The translations under genes were made by a program, and so were the position numbers. DNA of 64,000 nt from Acidobacteriota bacterium. Its GTDB lineage: Bacteria > Acidobacteriota > Terriglobia > Terriglobales > Acidobacteriaceae. A model generated the notes under the pieces. That model was not told the DNA's origin and ran no database searches. It saw nothing but the letters and a program-made list of their open reading frames with translations. Location: the NCBI GenBank assembly GCA_018268855.1, contig JAFDVR010000002.1, positions 248,001 through 312,000 on the forward strand. Direction: 5' to 3'. Below, piece after piece: positions 17,436 through 25,402 of the stretch. Positions within the stretch are counted from its first letter, which is position 1, and each line of letters opens with the position of its first letter.

Positions 17436-18179
17436 TTAGACTGCGCCCTTTGAGCGCACAACACTCACAACGGTTTTAGCAAGAATTTTAATGTCGAGCC
17501 ACAGACTCCATTCCTCAACATATTGGCGGTCTAACATAACCCGTTGATCGTAGCTCAGGCTGGATCGTCCAGAACACTGCCAAAGTCCGGTGATGCCTGG
17601 CTGCGCCGCTACGTAATACGCGAAGTTTGCATGATACTTCTCTACCTCAGCGGCAACAATAGGGCGCGGCCCGACGAGACTCATACGCCCGGTAAGTACA
17701 TTCCATACCTGAGGAAGCTCGTCCAGGGAAGAACGCCGCAGGAAACGTCCTAACGGAGTCACACGGGGATCATTTTGCAGTTTATGCGAGCGATTCCATT
17801 CTTCACGGATCTCTGGGTGCGAAGCCAGGTGCCGCTCCAGAACTTCGGCGGAGTTCACGCACATCGTGCGAAACTTCCACATAGAGAAAAATGCACCACC
17901 GCGGCCAATCCGCCTGTGGGAAAAGAAAATTGGTCCGGGAGAGGTCAGGGTGACCAGGCAGGCAATAATTGCGCCAACAGGGAGCAGCACAATAGCGATC
18001 ATTAGGCCCAAAACTACATCCAAAATGCGTTTGGTAACGTTGTAATCGAAAGAGTTTACTGCCTCGAGTAAGTGGGTGCGAGAGCTCCCAGCATAAACGG
18101 AAGCTTCGTAAGCGCCATCCAGAGCATAATCGCCCCCCAGATCACTTCTACTCTCCGGTGATTCGTTCAATAACGTCAT
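17436..18179 (-). CDS. Initiating sugar-1-phosphate transferase (WbaP/WcaJ type)
   Basis: The 247-residue enzyme transfers a sugar phosphate to undecaprenyl phosphate and so begins repeat-unit synthesis. After a polar N-terminal tail it has one membrane helix (ILDVVLGLMIAIVLLPVGAI). The catalytic core follows: SPGPIFFSHRRIGRGG, FSMWKFRTM, DPRVTPLGRFLRRSSLDELPQ, and NVLTGRMSLVGPRP, ending with PGITGLWQCSGRSSLSYDQR. It lacks the four N-terminal helices of full WbaP, as do many short family members. It begins the run GT2, DUF721, gatC, gatA. The 239 bases upstream carry a pair of GTTTGATAA repeats. Confidence 0.92.
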   Translation of the reverse strand: MTLLNESPESRSDLGGDYALDGAYEASVYAGSSRTHLLEAVNSFDYNVTKRILDVVLGLMIAIVLLPVGAIIACLVTLTSPGPIFFSHRRIGRGGAFFSMWKFRTMCVNSAEVLERHLASHPEIREEWNRSHKLQNDPRVTPLGRFLRRSSLDELPQVWNVLTGRMSLVGPRPIVAAEVEKYHANFAYYVAAQPGITGLWQCSGRSSLSYDQRVMLDRQYVEEWSLWLDIKILAKTVVSVVRSKGAV

Positions 18180-18386
18180 GCCATCCTGAAATCATGCTGT
18201 TGTTCAGTCCAGACCGGAGTGCCCGCTGCGTATGCGCAGTCAGTTCCCACCGTCATGCACTGAGACCCTCATACAGGCATGAAGTTGCGTGCTGCTTTTT
18301 GGAACCTCTGGGAGAGTAATTGGTTCAGATGCGTTCTCCTCTAGTCTAAATGCCTGACGCGTTTGAAAGTCCTTAAAAAGCACCTA

Positions 18387-18415
18387 GTTTGATAATGCTC
18401 ACTCTTGTTTGATAA
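18387..18415. repeat. Two direct GTTTGATAA repeats, 20 bases apart
   Basis: GTTTGATAA occurs at 18387-18395 and 18407-18415, so the copies are two helical turns apart on one DNA face. They lie in the 239-base gap between the gmhB-like gene end (18419) and the sugar transferase start (18179). I see no clear promoter around them. They could be a tandem regulator site; chance occurrence cannot be excluded. Confidence 0.35.
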
Positions 18416-18418
18416 ATT

Positions 18419-18994
18419 CTATTCTTTGCAATCGTTTTCAGCAAAAGAAAGCAGCGGAATGGCCTCTGTAAGCGTGTGAATAAGAATATGTCCCGGTTCG
18501 GATGGGCATTCTGCAGACCCGGTTCCTTTTAGGAGTACGCGCATCGGTACACCCGCATTGGCTGCCGCAGCAATATCCGAACACCGATCACCGACCATCA
18601 CTGACCGCGAAAGGTCCAGCCCATGCTCCCGTGCCGCCTTCAGCAGCATTCCCGGTTTTGGCTTGCGGCAATCCGTATCCTGCTTGTAATCGCCAATGCC
18701 ATGCACCGGGTGATACGGCGAAAAATAAACCCCATCCACCACGCATCCACGCGAGGCCAACTCGCGGCACATCCAGTCCATCAGCGTATGAAACTGCTCT
18801 TCGGAGTAATATCCTCGTCCAATCCCCGACTGGTTCGTCACGATAATGATCGCGTAGCCGAGCGACCGTGCGTGCGCAATCAGCTCGAAAATCCCTTCTA
18901 CCCACCGCACGTCCTCAATTTTGTAGAGAAAGTCCGTATCGACATTCACAATGCCGTCGCGGTCTAGAAACAGGGCAGGTCGAAGAGAAGCCAT
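18419..18994 (-). CDS. gmhB: HAD phosphatase, D-glycero-D-manno-heptose-1,7-bisphosphate 7-phosphatase type
   Basis: The 191-residue product is a histidinol-phosphatase/GmhB-like HAD enzyme. The nucleophile motif is ALFLDRDGIVN (Asp11, Asp13), followed by IVTNQSGIGRGYY, DGVYFSPYHP, DCRKPKPGML and MVGDRCSDIAAAANAG. GmhB removes the 7-phosphate in ADP-heptose or GDP-heptose synthesis. This fits the heptosyltransferase-like GT9 gene 8 kb away, although related histidinol phosphatases share the motifs. The zinc loop of E. coli GmhB is only partly represented here: one Cys is seen, in DTDCRKP. Confidence 0.82.
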   Translation of the reverse strand: MASLRPALFLDRDGIVNVDTDFLYKIEDVRWVEGIFELIAHARSLGYAIIIVTNQSGIGRGYYSEEQFHTLMDWMCRELASRGCVVDGVYFSPYHPVHGIGDYKQDTDCRKPKPGMLLKAAREHGLDLSRSVMVGDRCSDIAAAANAGVPMRVLLKGTGSAECPSEPGHILIHTLTEAIPLLSFAENDCKE

Positions 18995-19046
18995 CCCTCC
19001 CAGTGTACGTGCCCACGCATCTCACTTTATGGCAAAGGAGGGCAAC

Positions 19047-19247
19047 ATGAGCGAGCAGAAGACCCCAGGCGCAGGCGGCGCATACGGTGGACAAAATGAA
19101 GGAGCGGAAGCCCGCAGTTCCAGGCCCGTTACTTCTCCGGTACCTGAGCGGAAAGATTCCGAGATCAACCCATCCTCGCCAAACAACATCACCACAACCA
19201 GCCGCGACGGCGCCGAACGAAGCATCGAACGGGCCGACGAGCGCTAA
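19047..19247 (+). CDS. Small hydrophilic protein of unknown function
   Basis: A 66-residue, highly polar and probably disordered protein begins at ATG 19047, five bases after a strong AAAGGAGGG site. It is rich in Gly, Ser, Pro, Glu and Arg (MSEQKTPGAGGAYGGQNEG) and ends ERSIERADER. There is no signal, membrane helix or recognised domain. It is divergent from gmhB. The hairpin at 19314 could end its transcript, or belong to the leader of the next operon. Confidence 0.6.
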   Translation: MSEQKTPGAGGAYGGQNEGAEARSSRPVTSPVPERKDSEINPSSPNNITTTSRDGAERSIERADER

Positions 19248-19253
19248 CACCTA

Positions 19254-19284
19254 TTGACAGTCGTACCGCTCCCATTGGTATAGT
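19254..19284 (+). promoter_or_regulatory. Possible promoter of the permease-kinase operon
   Basis: TTGACA (19254-19259) is followed 19 bases later by TATAGT (19279-19284), or 17 bases later by GGTATA. The spacer is slightly long for the better -10 box. A start near 19291 would give a leader of about 180 bases before the permease ATG, containing the terminator-type hairpin at 19314. Confidence 0.45.
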
Positions 19285-19313
19285 CCAAAGCGTTAGCGGC
19301 TAGAGATCAGAGG

Positions 19314-19368
19314 GCCGCCCCGGCTGCGCTGCGCAGGTATTTAACACAGCGCAGCCGGGGCGGCTTTT
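19314..19368 (+). terminator. Strong intrinsic terminator/attenuator hairpin in the operon leader
   Basis: The arms 19314-19330 and 19348-19364 are perfect complements (17 bp, GCCGCCCCGG...), with one further pair at 19331/19347 and a 15-base loop. TTTT follows directly. The hairpin lies between a putative promoter (19254) and the permease start (19471). The operon is accompanied by a GlpP-type antiterminator gene (25403-26050). In Bacillus subtilis GlpP acts on leader terminators of glp mRNAs. I therefore read this as a candidate regulated attenuator. It could also simply end the small gene at 19047-19247. Confidence 0.7.
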
Positions 19369-19470
19369 CCTGTTTCAGGCGCATTTCGCATGCGCATCCG
19401 CAAAATTTTGTACCCACACCGGCAGCCGGCTGTGGCAGTCCGTTCCCGAAAGGGAGGAGAAAAACACGTA

Positions 19471-20757
19471 ATGGCGAACGCTATGCCCGTATCCTCGCGC
19501 GGCCCCGAAGTGCCAGTGACCGAGGGCAATTTCCTTGACCGCATCGGTATCCCATCGGTGCTCTTCTGGGGCTTCGTCGGCCTGCTGCTGTTCATGATCG
19601 GCGACGGTGTCGAGTCCGGCTACCTGGCTCCGTACCTCATGGATCTCCACTTCTCTGAACGGTCCGTGGGTGCCATTTTCACCTTCTATGGAGCAGCCGC
19701 TGCCGTGGCCGGCTGGCTCTCAGGGGCTCTCTCCGACGTATGGGGACCGCGCCGCGTCATCACCATCGGTCTCGTCATCTGGATCGCGTTTGAAGTCCTC
19801 TTCCTGACTGTCGGCGTGCGCACCGGCAGCTACACCAGCGTGCTGCTGACCTACGGCATCCGCGGTCTCGGCTTCCCACTCTTTGCCTACGGATTCCTCG
19901 TATGGATCACGGTCGCCGCGCCGAAGTATCGCCTCGCTTCGGCGATGGGCTGGTTCTGGTTCGCCTTCACCGGCGGACTCCCCACTCTCGGCTCGCAGGT
20001 CGCTAAATATTCCATCCCGCGCATCGGTGCTTACAACACACTCTGGCTCTCCACCGGTCTCGTGCTCATAGGCGGACTCATCATGCTCTTCGGCGTGCGT
20101 GAACAGCGTGGACGCCGCCGTTTGGTTGGCGATACGGACAATCCTATCGCCGCGCTACTGGGTTCGCTAAAGCTCGCCGTTCAGAAGCCAAAGACGCTCA
20201 TCGCCTGCATCGTCCGCGCCATCAACACGGCTGCCGAATACGCGTTCTTCATCTTCTTCCCCGCGTTCTTCGAGCACAAGATCGGATTCACGCAAGGCCA
20301 GTTCCTTACCTTGCTCAGTGCCGTTTTCCTGTCGAACATCATCTGGAACCTGCTCTTCGGCCTCATCGGTGACCGATTCGGCTGGCGCAAGACCATCGCA
20401 TACTGCGGCGGATTCGGTTGCGCCATTACCACGCTGGCCTTCTATTACGTGCCGGTCATGACGCACAGCTATCCGCTCACCATCGTTGTGGGCATGGCAT
20501 ACGGCGCAACACTTGCTGGATACGTGCCGCTCTCCGCACTTACCCCCATGTTGGCGCCCGACCATCGTGGTGAGGCGCTCTCGCTGCTGAGCCTCGGTGC
20601 ATCGGCCGCCGGCCTGCTCGGCCCGGCCATCGTCACGCTCTTCTTCGATAGTGTCGGCGTCGTCGGCCTCATGTGGATCTTCGCCGTGCTCTACCTCATC
20701 AGCGGATTCATGGCGCTCACACTCACCAATCCAAACGACACCATGGCGAGCATCTAG
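19471..20757 (+). CDS. MFS sugar-alcohol transporter (polyol permease family)
   Basis: The 428-residue protein has 12 predicted membrane segments. It closely follows the ribitol/arabitol permease pattern (RbtT/DalT): GIPSVLFWGFVGLLLFMIGD, then GVESGYLAPYL, GWLSGALSDVWGPRRVITIG, IRGLGFPLFAYGFLVWI and AMGWFWFAFTGGLPTLG. ATG 19471 is set by GGGAGGAG about 12 bases upstream; an upstream in-frame ATG (19390) would place a basic, non-conserved tail before it. It starts a run of five genes with two FGGY kinases, so the imported substrate is likely a polyol or ketose. The exact substrate is unknown. Confidence 0.88.
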   Translation: MANAMPVSSRGPEVPVTEGNFLDRIGIPSVLFWGFVGLLLFMIGDGVESGYLAPYLMDLHFSERSVGAIFTFYGAAAAVAGWLSGALSDVWGPRRVITIGLVIWIAFEVLFLTVGVRTGSYTSVLLTYGIRGLGFPLFAYGFLVWITVAAPKYRLASAMGWFWFAFTGGLPTLGSQVAKYSIPRIGAYNTLWLSTGLVLIGGLIMLFGVREQRGRRRLVGDTDNPIAALLGSLKLAVQKPKTLIACIVRAINTAAEYAFFIFFPAFFEHKIGFTQGQFLTLLSAVFLSNIIWNLLFGLIGDRFGWRKTIAYCGGFGCAITTLAFYYVPVMTHSYPLTIVVGMAYGATLAGYVPLSALTPMLAPDHRGEALSLLSLGASAAGLLGPAIVTLFFDSVGVVGLMWIFAVLYLISGFMALTLTNPNDTMASI

Positions 20758-20761
20758 AACC

Positions 20762-22243
20762 ATGGCGTGGATTGCAATCGATGCTGGAACCTCGGTCATC
20801 AAGGCCGTCGCCTTTGCAGATGACGGCCGCGAACTCACCCTCGCGCGTGAGAAGACCGAGGTGCTTCACCCGCAGCCAGACTGGTCCGAGCAGGACATGG
20901 ATGGCGTCTGGTCTGCTGTCGTAAAAACCGTCACCGCAGTCGTTCCGCAGATCACGGAACAGGTGCGTGGAATCGTTGTTACCGCGCAAGGCGACGGTTC
21001 CTGGCTCGTGGACGAGCAGGGCCGTCCCACCGGAAATGCCATTCTCTGGAACGACGGCCGCGCAACCGAAGAGATCGAGCAGTGGACGGCAAGCGGCGCG
21101 ATTGAACAGAGCTTCCGCATCAGCGGTTCTGTCAGCTACCCCGGCCTGCCTAACGCTATCTTCGCGTGGCTCGACAAGCACCAGCCAAACCGTATCGGCA
21201 ACGCGCGCTGGACACTGACCTGCGGCGCATGGCTCTTCAGCAAAATGACAGGCCGCTTCGCCGCCGACCTCTCCGACGGCTCCAACCCATTCAGTGATGT
21301 AAAGCGCGGCGAATACTCACAGCAGATCGTCGCCCTCTATGGAGCAGAGAAGAACGCAAAGCTTCTGCCGCCGCTCGCCAAAGGTAAGGATGTCGTAGCC
21401 CCGCTCACCGATCACGCAGCAAGCGAACTCGGCCTCAGCGCGGGCACGCCCATCGTTATGGCTCCGTACGACATCGTTTCCACGGCTTACGGCTCCGGCG
21501 CGTCGCAGCCCGGACAAGCCTGCGTCATCCTCGGCACCACCATCTGCGCGGAAGTCATCACAGCCTCGCTCGATCTCACCGGCGACCCTGCAGGCACTAC
21601 CATCGCACTCTACGATGGCCTCCACCTGCGCGCCATGCCCACCCTCACAGGATGCGAAGCGCTCGATTGGACCGCCCGTCTGCTCGAAGTAGATGGCCTG
21701 CCTGCGCTCGGCGATCTCGCTGCCACCGCACCGCGCGGTAGCAACGGCATCTTCTTCTTGCCGTATCTTTCACCCGCAGGCGAGCGCGCTCCGTTTCTCA
21801 ATCCCGACGCGCGCGGCAGCTTCCACGGCCTCACTCTCGGCGCATCACGCGCAGCATTAGCACGCTCGGTCTATGAAGGTCTGGCCTTCGTCGTGCGCGA
21901 GTGCCTCGCCACCGCAACGGCAGACAAACTTAGCGAAGTCCGCGTTTGCGGCGGCGGAGCGCGCAGCGATCTCTGGTGCCAGCTCATCGCAGACGCAACC
22001 GGCGTCACCGTCATCCGTCCGGCAGACAGCGAGATCGGCGCACGCGGCGCGCACCTCTTCGCCATGGCAATCACCGGCGAAACCAAAGACATCACGGAAG
22101 GCGTGCAGAAACACGTCACCCACGCCACCACCTTCCGTCCCAACGCAGAAGCGCACGCGTTCTACACCCTGCGCTACGAAACATTCCTCAAGGTGCGCGA
22201 GACCGCAAACGCGCAATGGCAACTCTTAGCAGGAGCACGATGA
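20762..22243 (+). CDS. FGGY-family carbohydrate kinase (first of two)
   Basis: The 493-residue kinase starts four bases after the permease stop. It has the N-terminal ATPase-fold motif IAIDAGTSVIKAVAF, the sugar-binding loop AILWNDGRATEEIEQW, and the catalytic Asp237 in APYDIVSTAYGSGA. C-terminally it has the FGGY signature region LPYLSPAGERAPFLNPDARG and the ATP-site VCGGGARSDLW. It has all elements expected for activity and resembles xylulokinase- and glycerol-kinase-like members. It should phosphorylate the sugar or polyol brought in by the permease. Its stop overlaps the next kinase start (ATGA). Confidence 0.9.
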   Translation: MAWIAIDAGTSVIKAVAFADDGRELTLAREKTEVLHPQPDWSEQDMDGVWSAVVKTVTAVVPQITEQVRGIVVTAQGDGSWLVDEQGRPTGNAILWNDGRATEEIEQWTASGAIEQSFRISGSVSYPGLPNAIFAWLDKHQPNRIGNARWTLTCGAWLFSKMTGRFAADLSDGSNPFSDVKRGEYSQQIVALYGAEKNAKLLPPLAKGKDVVAPLTDHAASELGLSAGTPIVMAPYDIVSTAYGSGASQPGQACVILGTTICAEVITASLDLTGDPAGTTIALYDGLHLRAMPTLTGCEALDWTARLLEVDGLPALGDLAATAPRGSNGIFFLPYLSPAGERAPFLNPDARGSFHGLTLGASRAALARSVYEGLAFVVRECLATATADKLSEVRVCGGGARSDLWCQLIADATGVTVIRPADSEIGARGAHLFAMAITGETKDITEGVQKHVTHATTFRPNAEAHAFYTLRYETFLKVRETANAQWQLLAGAR

Positions 22244-23706
22244 GCACCGCTGTATTTCTCGGAATCGATCTTGGCACGCAGAGCGTTCGCGTGATGGCTG
22301 TTACGGAAGAGGGCGCAATCGCCGCTGTCGCCACACAGCCGCTCACCAGCACACGCGACGGCGTTCGCCATGAGCAGGACCCCAGGTCCTGGTGGCAGGC
22401 TGTCGCCACTTGCTCGCGCAACGTCATGTCGCAGCTCGGCAACACGCGCGTGAAGGGCCTCGCCATCGACGCCACCTCGGGCACCATCCTCATGATGCAT
22501 CCGTACACGCTGGAGCCGCTCACCTCCGGCCTGATGTACGACGATGGCCGCGCGAAAGAAGAAGCCGCACTCTGCAACGAAGCCGGTGGCGCGCTGTGGA
22601 GCGAATTGAGCTACCGCATGCAGCCCTCATGGGCGCTGCCGAAGCTGCTTTGGCTCGAACGCCACGGCCACATCCCGTTCGGCGCAAAGCTCGCCCATCA
22701 GAACGACTTCATCAACGCGCAATTCGCAGGCGAAATGATCGCCGCCGACTCCAGCAACAGTCTAAAGACAGGCTTCGATCTCATCCGCATGCAGTGGCCG
22801 ACGGATGTCATCGAAAAGCTGGAACTGCATCCGATGATCTTCCCGGAAGTCGTTCTCCCCGGCACAAAGATTGGCGAAGTCTGCCCCTACGCCGCAGAAC
22901 AAACCGGCATCCCTATCGAGACACCTATCTTCGCTGGCATGACCGATGGCTGCGCCGCGCAGATCGCCTCCGGTGCAACTACCGTTGGCAGTTGGAACTC
23001 CGTCGTCGGCACCACGCTCGTGATGAAGGGCGTCACGCGCGAACTGCTGCACGACCCGCTCGGCGTCGTCTACTCGCACCGTTCGACAGACGGCATGTGG
23101 CTCCCCGGCGGCGCATCCAGCACCGGCGCTGGCGTCATCACCAAAGAATTTCCCGGAGCCGACCTTGATGCGCTGAATGCAGCCGCCCTCCAGCAAGGCC
23201 CCACGCGCGCCGTCGTTTACCCGCTGGCAGGGCAGGGCGAACGCTATCCCTTCGCCGCTCCGGCAGCGCAAGGCTTTACACTCGGCGAGCCCGCTTCGAC
23301 AGAAGAGAAGTACAACGCCACGCTGCAGGGCATCGCCTTCATCGAACGTCTCGCCTTCGACGCTCTGCGCCATATCGGCGCGCCCACGGATGGTTCGTTC
23401 ACCATCTCCGGCGGAGCAACCAAGAGCGCGGCACTCAACCAGATTCGAGCCGATGTGATGCAGCGCACTATCGGCGTGCCTGAAGTTACAGAGGGTGCGT
23501 TCGGCATGGCCGTGCTTGCCGCCGCGCATACCTCGTCCATTGCGGAAGCTACCAAACGCATGGTTCGCATCGAGCGCACCATCGAGCCCAAACGCAGCTT
23601 TGCAGAATACGCGGACCAGTACATCGCTCTGGTAGATGAACTGGCCAAACGCGGCTGGCTGCCGCAGGATGTTGCCGACTTCGCACGCGCAGGAGCACGC
23701 GCATGA
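22240..23706 (+). CDS. FGGY-family carbohydrate kinase (second of two)
   Basis: This 488-residue kinase begins at the ATGA overlap with the first kinase, preceded by AGGAG. Motifs include FLGIDLGTQSVRVMAV, GLMYDDGRAKEEA, the catalytic Asp236 in FAGMTDGCAAQIASGA, YPLAGQGERYPFAAP and TISGGATKSAALNQIRAD. It differs strongly in sequence from the first kinase, so it is not a recent duplicate. Two intact FGGY kinases in series suggest two related substrates, two isomers, or a mixed oligomer. AI-2 kinase (LsrK)-like or L-xylulose kinase-like roles are possible but not decided by sequence. Confidence 0.9.
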   Translation: MSTAVFLGIDLGTQSVRVMAVTEEGAIAAVATQPLTSTRDGVRHEQDPRSWWQAVATCSRNVMSQLGNTRVKGLAIDATSGTILMMHPYTLEPLTSGLMYDDGRAKEEAALCNEAGGALWSELSYRMQPSWALPKLLWLERHGHIPFGAKLAHQNDFINAQFAGEMIAADSSNSLKTGFDLIRMQWPTDVIEKLELHPMIFPEVVLPGTKIGEVCPYAAEQTGIPIETPIFAGMTDGCAAQIASGATTVGSWNSVVGTTLVMKGVTRELLHDPLGVVYSHRSTDGMWLPGGASSTGAGVITKEFPGADLDALNAAALQQGPTRAVVYPLAGQGERYPFAAPAAQGFTLGEPASTEEKYNATLQGIAFIERLAFDALRHIGAPTDGSFTISGGATKSAALNQIRADVMQRTIGVPEVTEGAFGMAVLAAAHTSSIAEATKRMVRIERTIEPKRSFAEYADQYIALVDELAKRGWLPQDVADFARAGARA

Positions 23707-24308
23707 GCCGCATCGTCCTCGTTCGCCACGGCCAGACCGTCTGGCACGCAGAAAACCGCTACGCCGGACGCACCGACGTCGCACTCACGCCCGAAGGCCA
23801 CGCGCAGGCTGAGCGTCTCGCCGCATGGGCCGCCACCGCAAAGCTCACCGGCATCTGGTGTTCCACGCTCTCCCGCGCACGCCTCACGGCTGAGCCGTCC
23901 TCACGCGCCACAGGCCTCCCTCTACACGAAGATGATCGCATTATCGAAGTAGACTTCGGCCAGGGCGAGGGCCTTACCGATGCCGAGATGCAGGAGAAGT
24001 TTCCCGAAGCGCGCGCAGCCTTCAAACTCGATCCCGCAAAGCACTACCTGCCCGGCGGCGAAGATCCAGTCCTCGTAGCCCAGCGCGGCATGGAAGGTCT
24101 CCAAGCCATCGCAGCCGCCACAGGCAGCGGACGCGCACTCGTCGTCTGCCACAACACCTTTATTCGCATCACGCTGTGCAAGCTGCTCGGCATCCCGCTC
24201 GGCCGCTATCGCAGCGTCTTTCCAAAACTCGCAAACGGCACGCTGACCGAGATTGACCTCACGCCCGATAATGCGGCGCTTCTCTCGTTCAACAGCCCGC
24301 TACTTTAA
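23703..24308 (+). CDS. Histidine phosphatase (phosphoglycerate mutase-like)
   Basis: The 201-residue protein begins at the ATGA overlap with the second kinase. It has the phosphohistidine motif VLVRHGQTVWHAENR (His9), GRTDVALTPEGHAQAERL, SRARLTAEP, the acid motif DFGQGEGLTDAEM and the second histidine in LVVCHNTFIRITLC. These are hallmarks of the branch-1 phosphatase/mutase superfamily. Within this operon it may dephosphorylate a sugar phosphate to prevent its build-up, or act as a mutase. The substrate is unknown. Confidence 0.88.
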   Translation: MSRIVLVRHGQTVWHAENRYAGRTDVALTPEGHAQAERLAAWAATAKLTGIWCSTLSRARLTAEPSSRATGLPLHEDDRIIEVDFGQGEGLTDAEMQEKFPEARAAFKLDPAKHYLPGGEDPVLVAQRGMEGLQAIAAATGSGRALVVCHNTFIRITLCKLLGIPLGRYRSVFPKLANGTLTEIDLTPDNAALLSFNSPLL

Positions 24309-24327
24309 GGAGCAACAACCCCGGATT

Positions 24328-25353
24328 ATGGCTAAACAAAAACTACTCTGCATCGGTGATCACTTTATTTCTTCCTCCCTTATGAAGGCGAAGCTCGGCG
24401 CGCTCGCCGACCAGTTCGACATGGTCGAAGCCTCCACACCCTTCCCGCTCGAGCCCTTCCGCGACATCGCCGAAGTGCGCGAAGCCTCCGGCTCCGAAGA
24501 GCAGATGGCGGAAGTCCTCAAAGGCGTCTCCATCTGCATTGCGCATCACGCTCCGCTCACCAAGAAGGTGATGGAGCAGTGCCCCGACCTGAAGCTCTTC
24601 GTCGTCTGCCGTGGAGGCCCGGTCAACGTGAACGTGCCCGCCGCCACCGAGCACGGCATCACCATCGCCTACACGCCCGCACGCAACGCTGCCGCTACCG
24701 CCGAGCACACCATCGCGATGATCCTCTCCGCCCTGCGCAACATTCCGGCAACCGATGCAGCGATTCGCAGCGGCCAATGGGCAGGCGACTACACGTACCA
24801 GACCGCAGGTTTTGAGCTGGAAACAGCCACCGCCGGTCTCATCGGATACGGGGCGATTGGCCGCATCGTCGCCCGTATTCTGCGCGCTTTCGGGGCAAAG
24901 GTGCTCGTTTATGACCCATTTGCCAAGATCGACCCAAGCGAAGGCGTGGAGCAGGTCTCCGACCTCAACAGCCTGCTCGACCGCGCGCAAGTCGTTTCCT
25001 TGCACGCCCGCGAAACCAAAGAATCCAAAGGAATTCTCGGCCGCAAGCAGATCGCGCGCCTCCAAAAAGGCTCTGTCGTCGTTAACTGCGCACGCGGTTC
25101 GCTGATGGACTATGACGCCCTTGCCGACGCGCTCAAATCGGGCCATCTCTTTGCTGCTGCGGCAGATGTCTTCCCGCAGGAGCCGCTTCCGGCCGATTCG
25201 CCGCTGCTCCAGTTCCCAAACTTCATCATGACCCCGCACATTGCTGGTGGAACTAAGCAGGCGGCGGAGAAGGCGGCGACCATTGCTGCCGAGGAATTGA
25301 AGCTGTTTTTGGAAGGAAAACCGCTCAGATATTGCGCGAACCCCAAAAAGTAG
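24328..25353 (+). CDS. D-isomer-specific 2-hydroxyacid dehydrogenase
   Basis: The 341-residue NAD(P)-dependent enzyme starts at ATG 24328 after AAGGAG. It has the Rossmann motif GYGAIG (173-178) with the acidic strand end VLVYDPFAK. The catalytic set is Arg256 (NCARGSLMDYDAL), Glu285 (FPQEPLP) and His304 (MTPHIAGGT). These mark the SerA/GyaR/LdhA superfamily. The N-terminal substrate loop VCRGGPVNVN resembles 3-phosphoglycerate dehydrogenase-like members. As last gene of the kinase operon it may oxidise or reduce a phosphorylated hydroxyacid from sugar breakdown. Confidence 0.9.
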   Translation: MAKQKLLCIGDHFISSSLMKAKLGALADQFDMVEASTPFPLEPFRDIAEVREASGSEEQMAEVLKGVSICIAHHAPLTKKVMEQCPDLKLFVVCRGGPVNVNVPAATEHGITIAYTPARNAAATAEHTIAMILSALRNIPATDAAIRSGQWAGDYTYQTAGFELETATAGLIGYGAIGRIVARILRAFGAKVLVYDPFAKIDPSEGVEQVSDLNSLLDRAQVVSLHARETKESKGILGRKQIARLQKGSVVVNCARGSLMDYDALADALKSGHLFAAAADVFPQEPLPADSPLLQFPNFIMTPHIAGGTKQAAEKAATIAAEELKLFLEGKPLRYCANPKK

Positions 25354-25402
25354 CGACAGAAAAACGACAAAATACCCCCAAGATGGGGCAAATAAATGCA
25401 GG

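Noticed and set aside
22762..23784. 340-codon minus-strand frame over the second FGGY kinase
   Set aside because: Cys/Arg/Gly-rich antisense shadow of a high-GC gene, without a ribosome binding site or domain.
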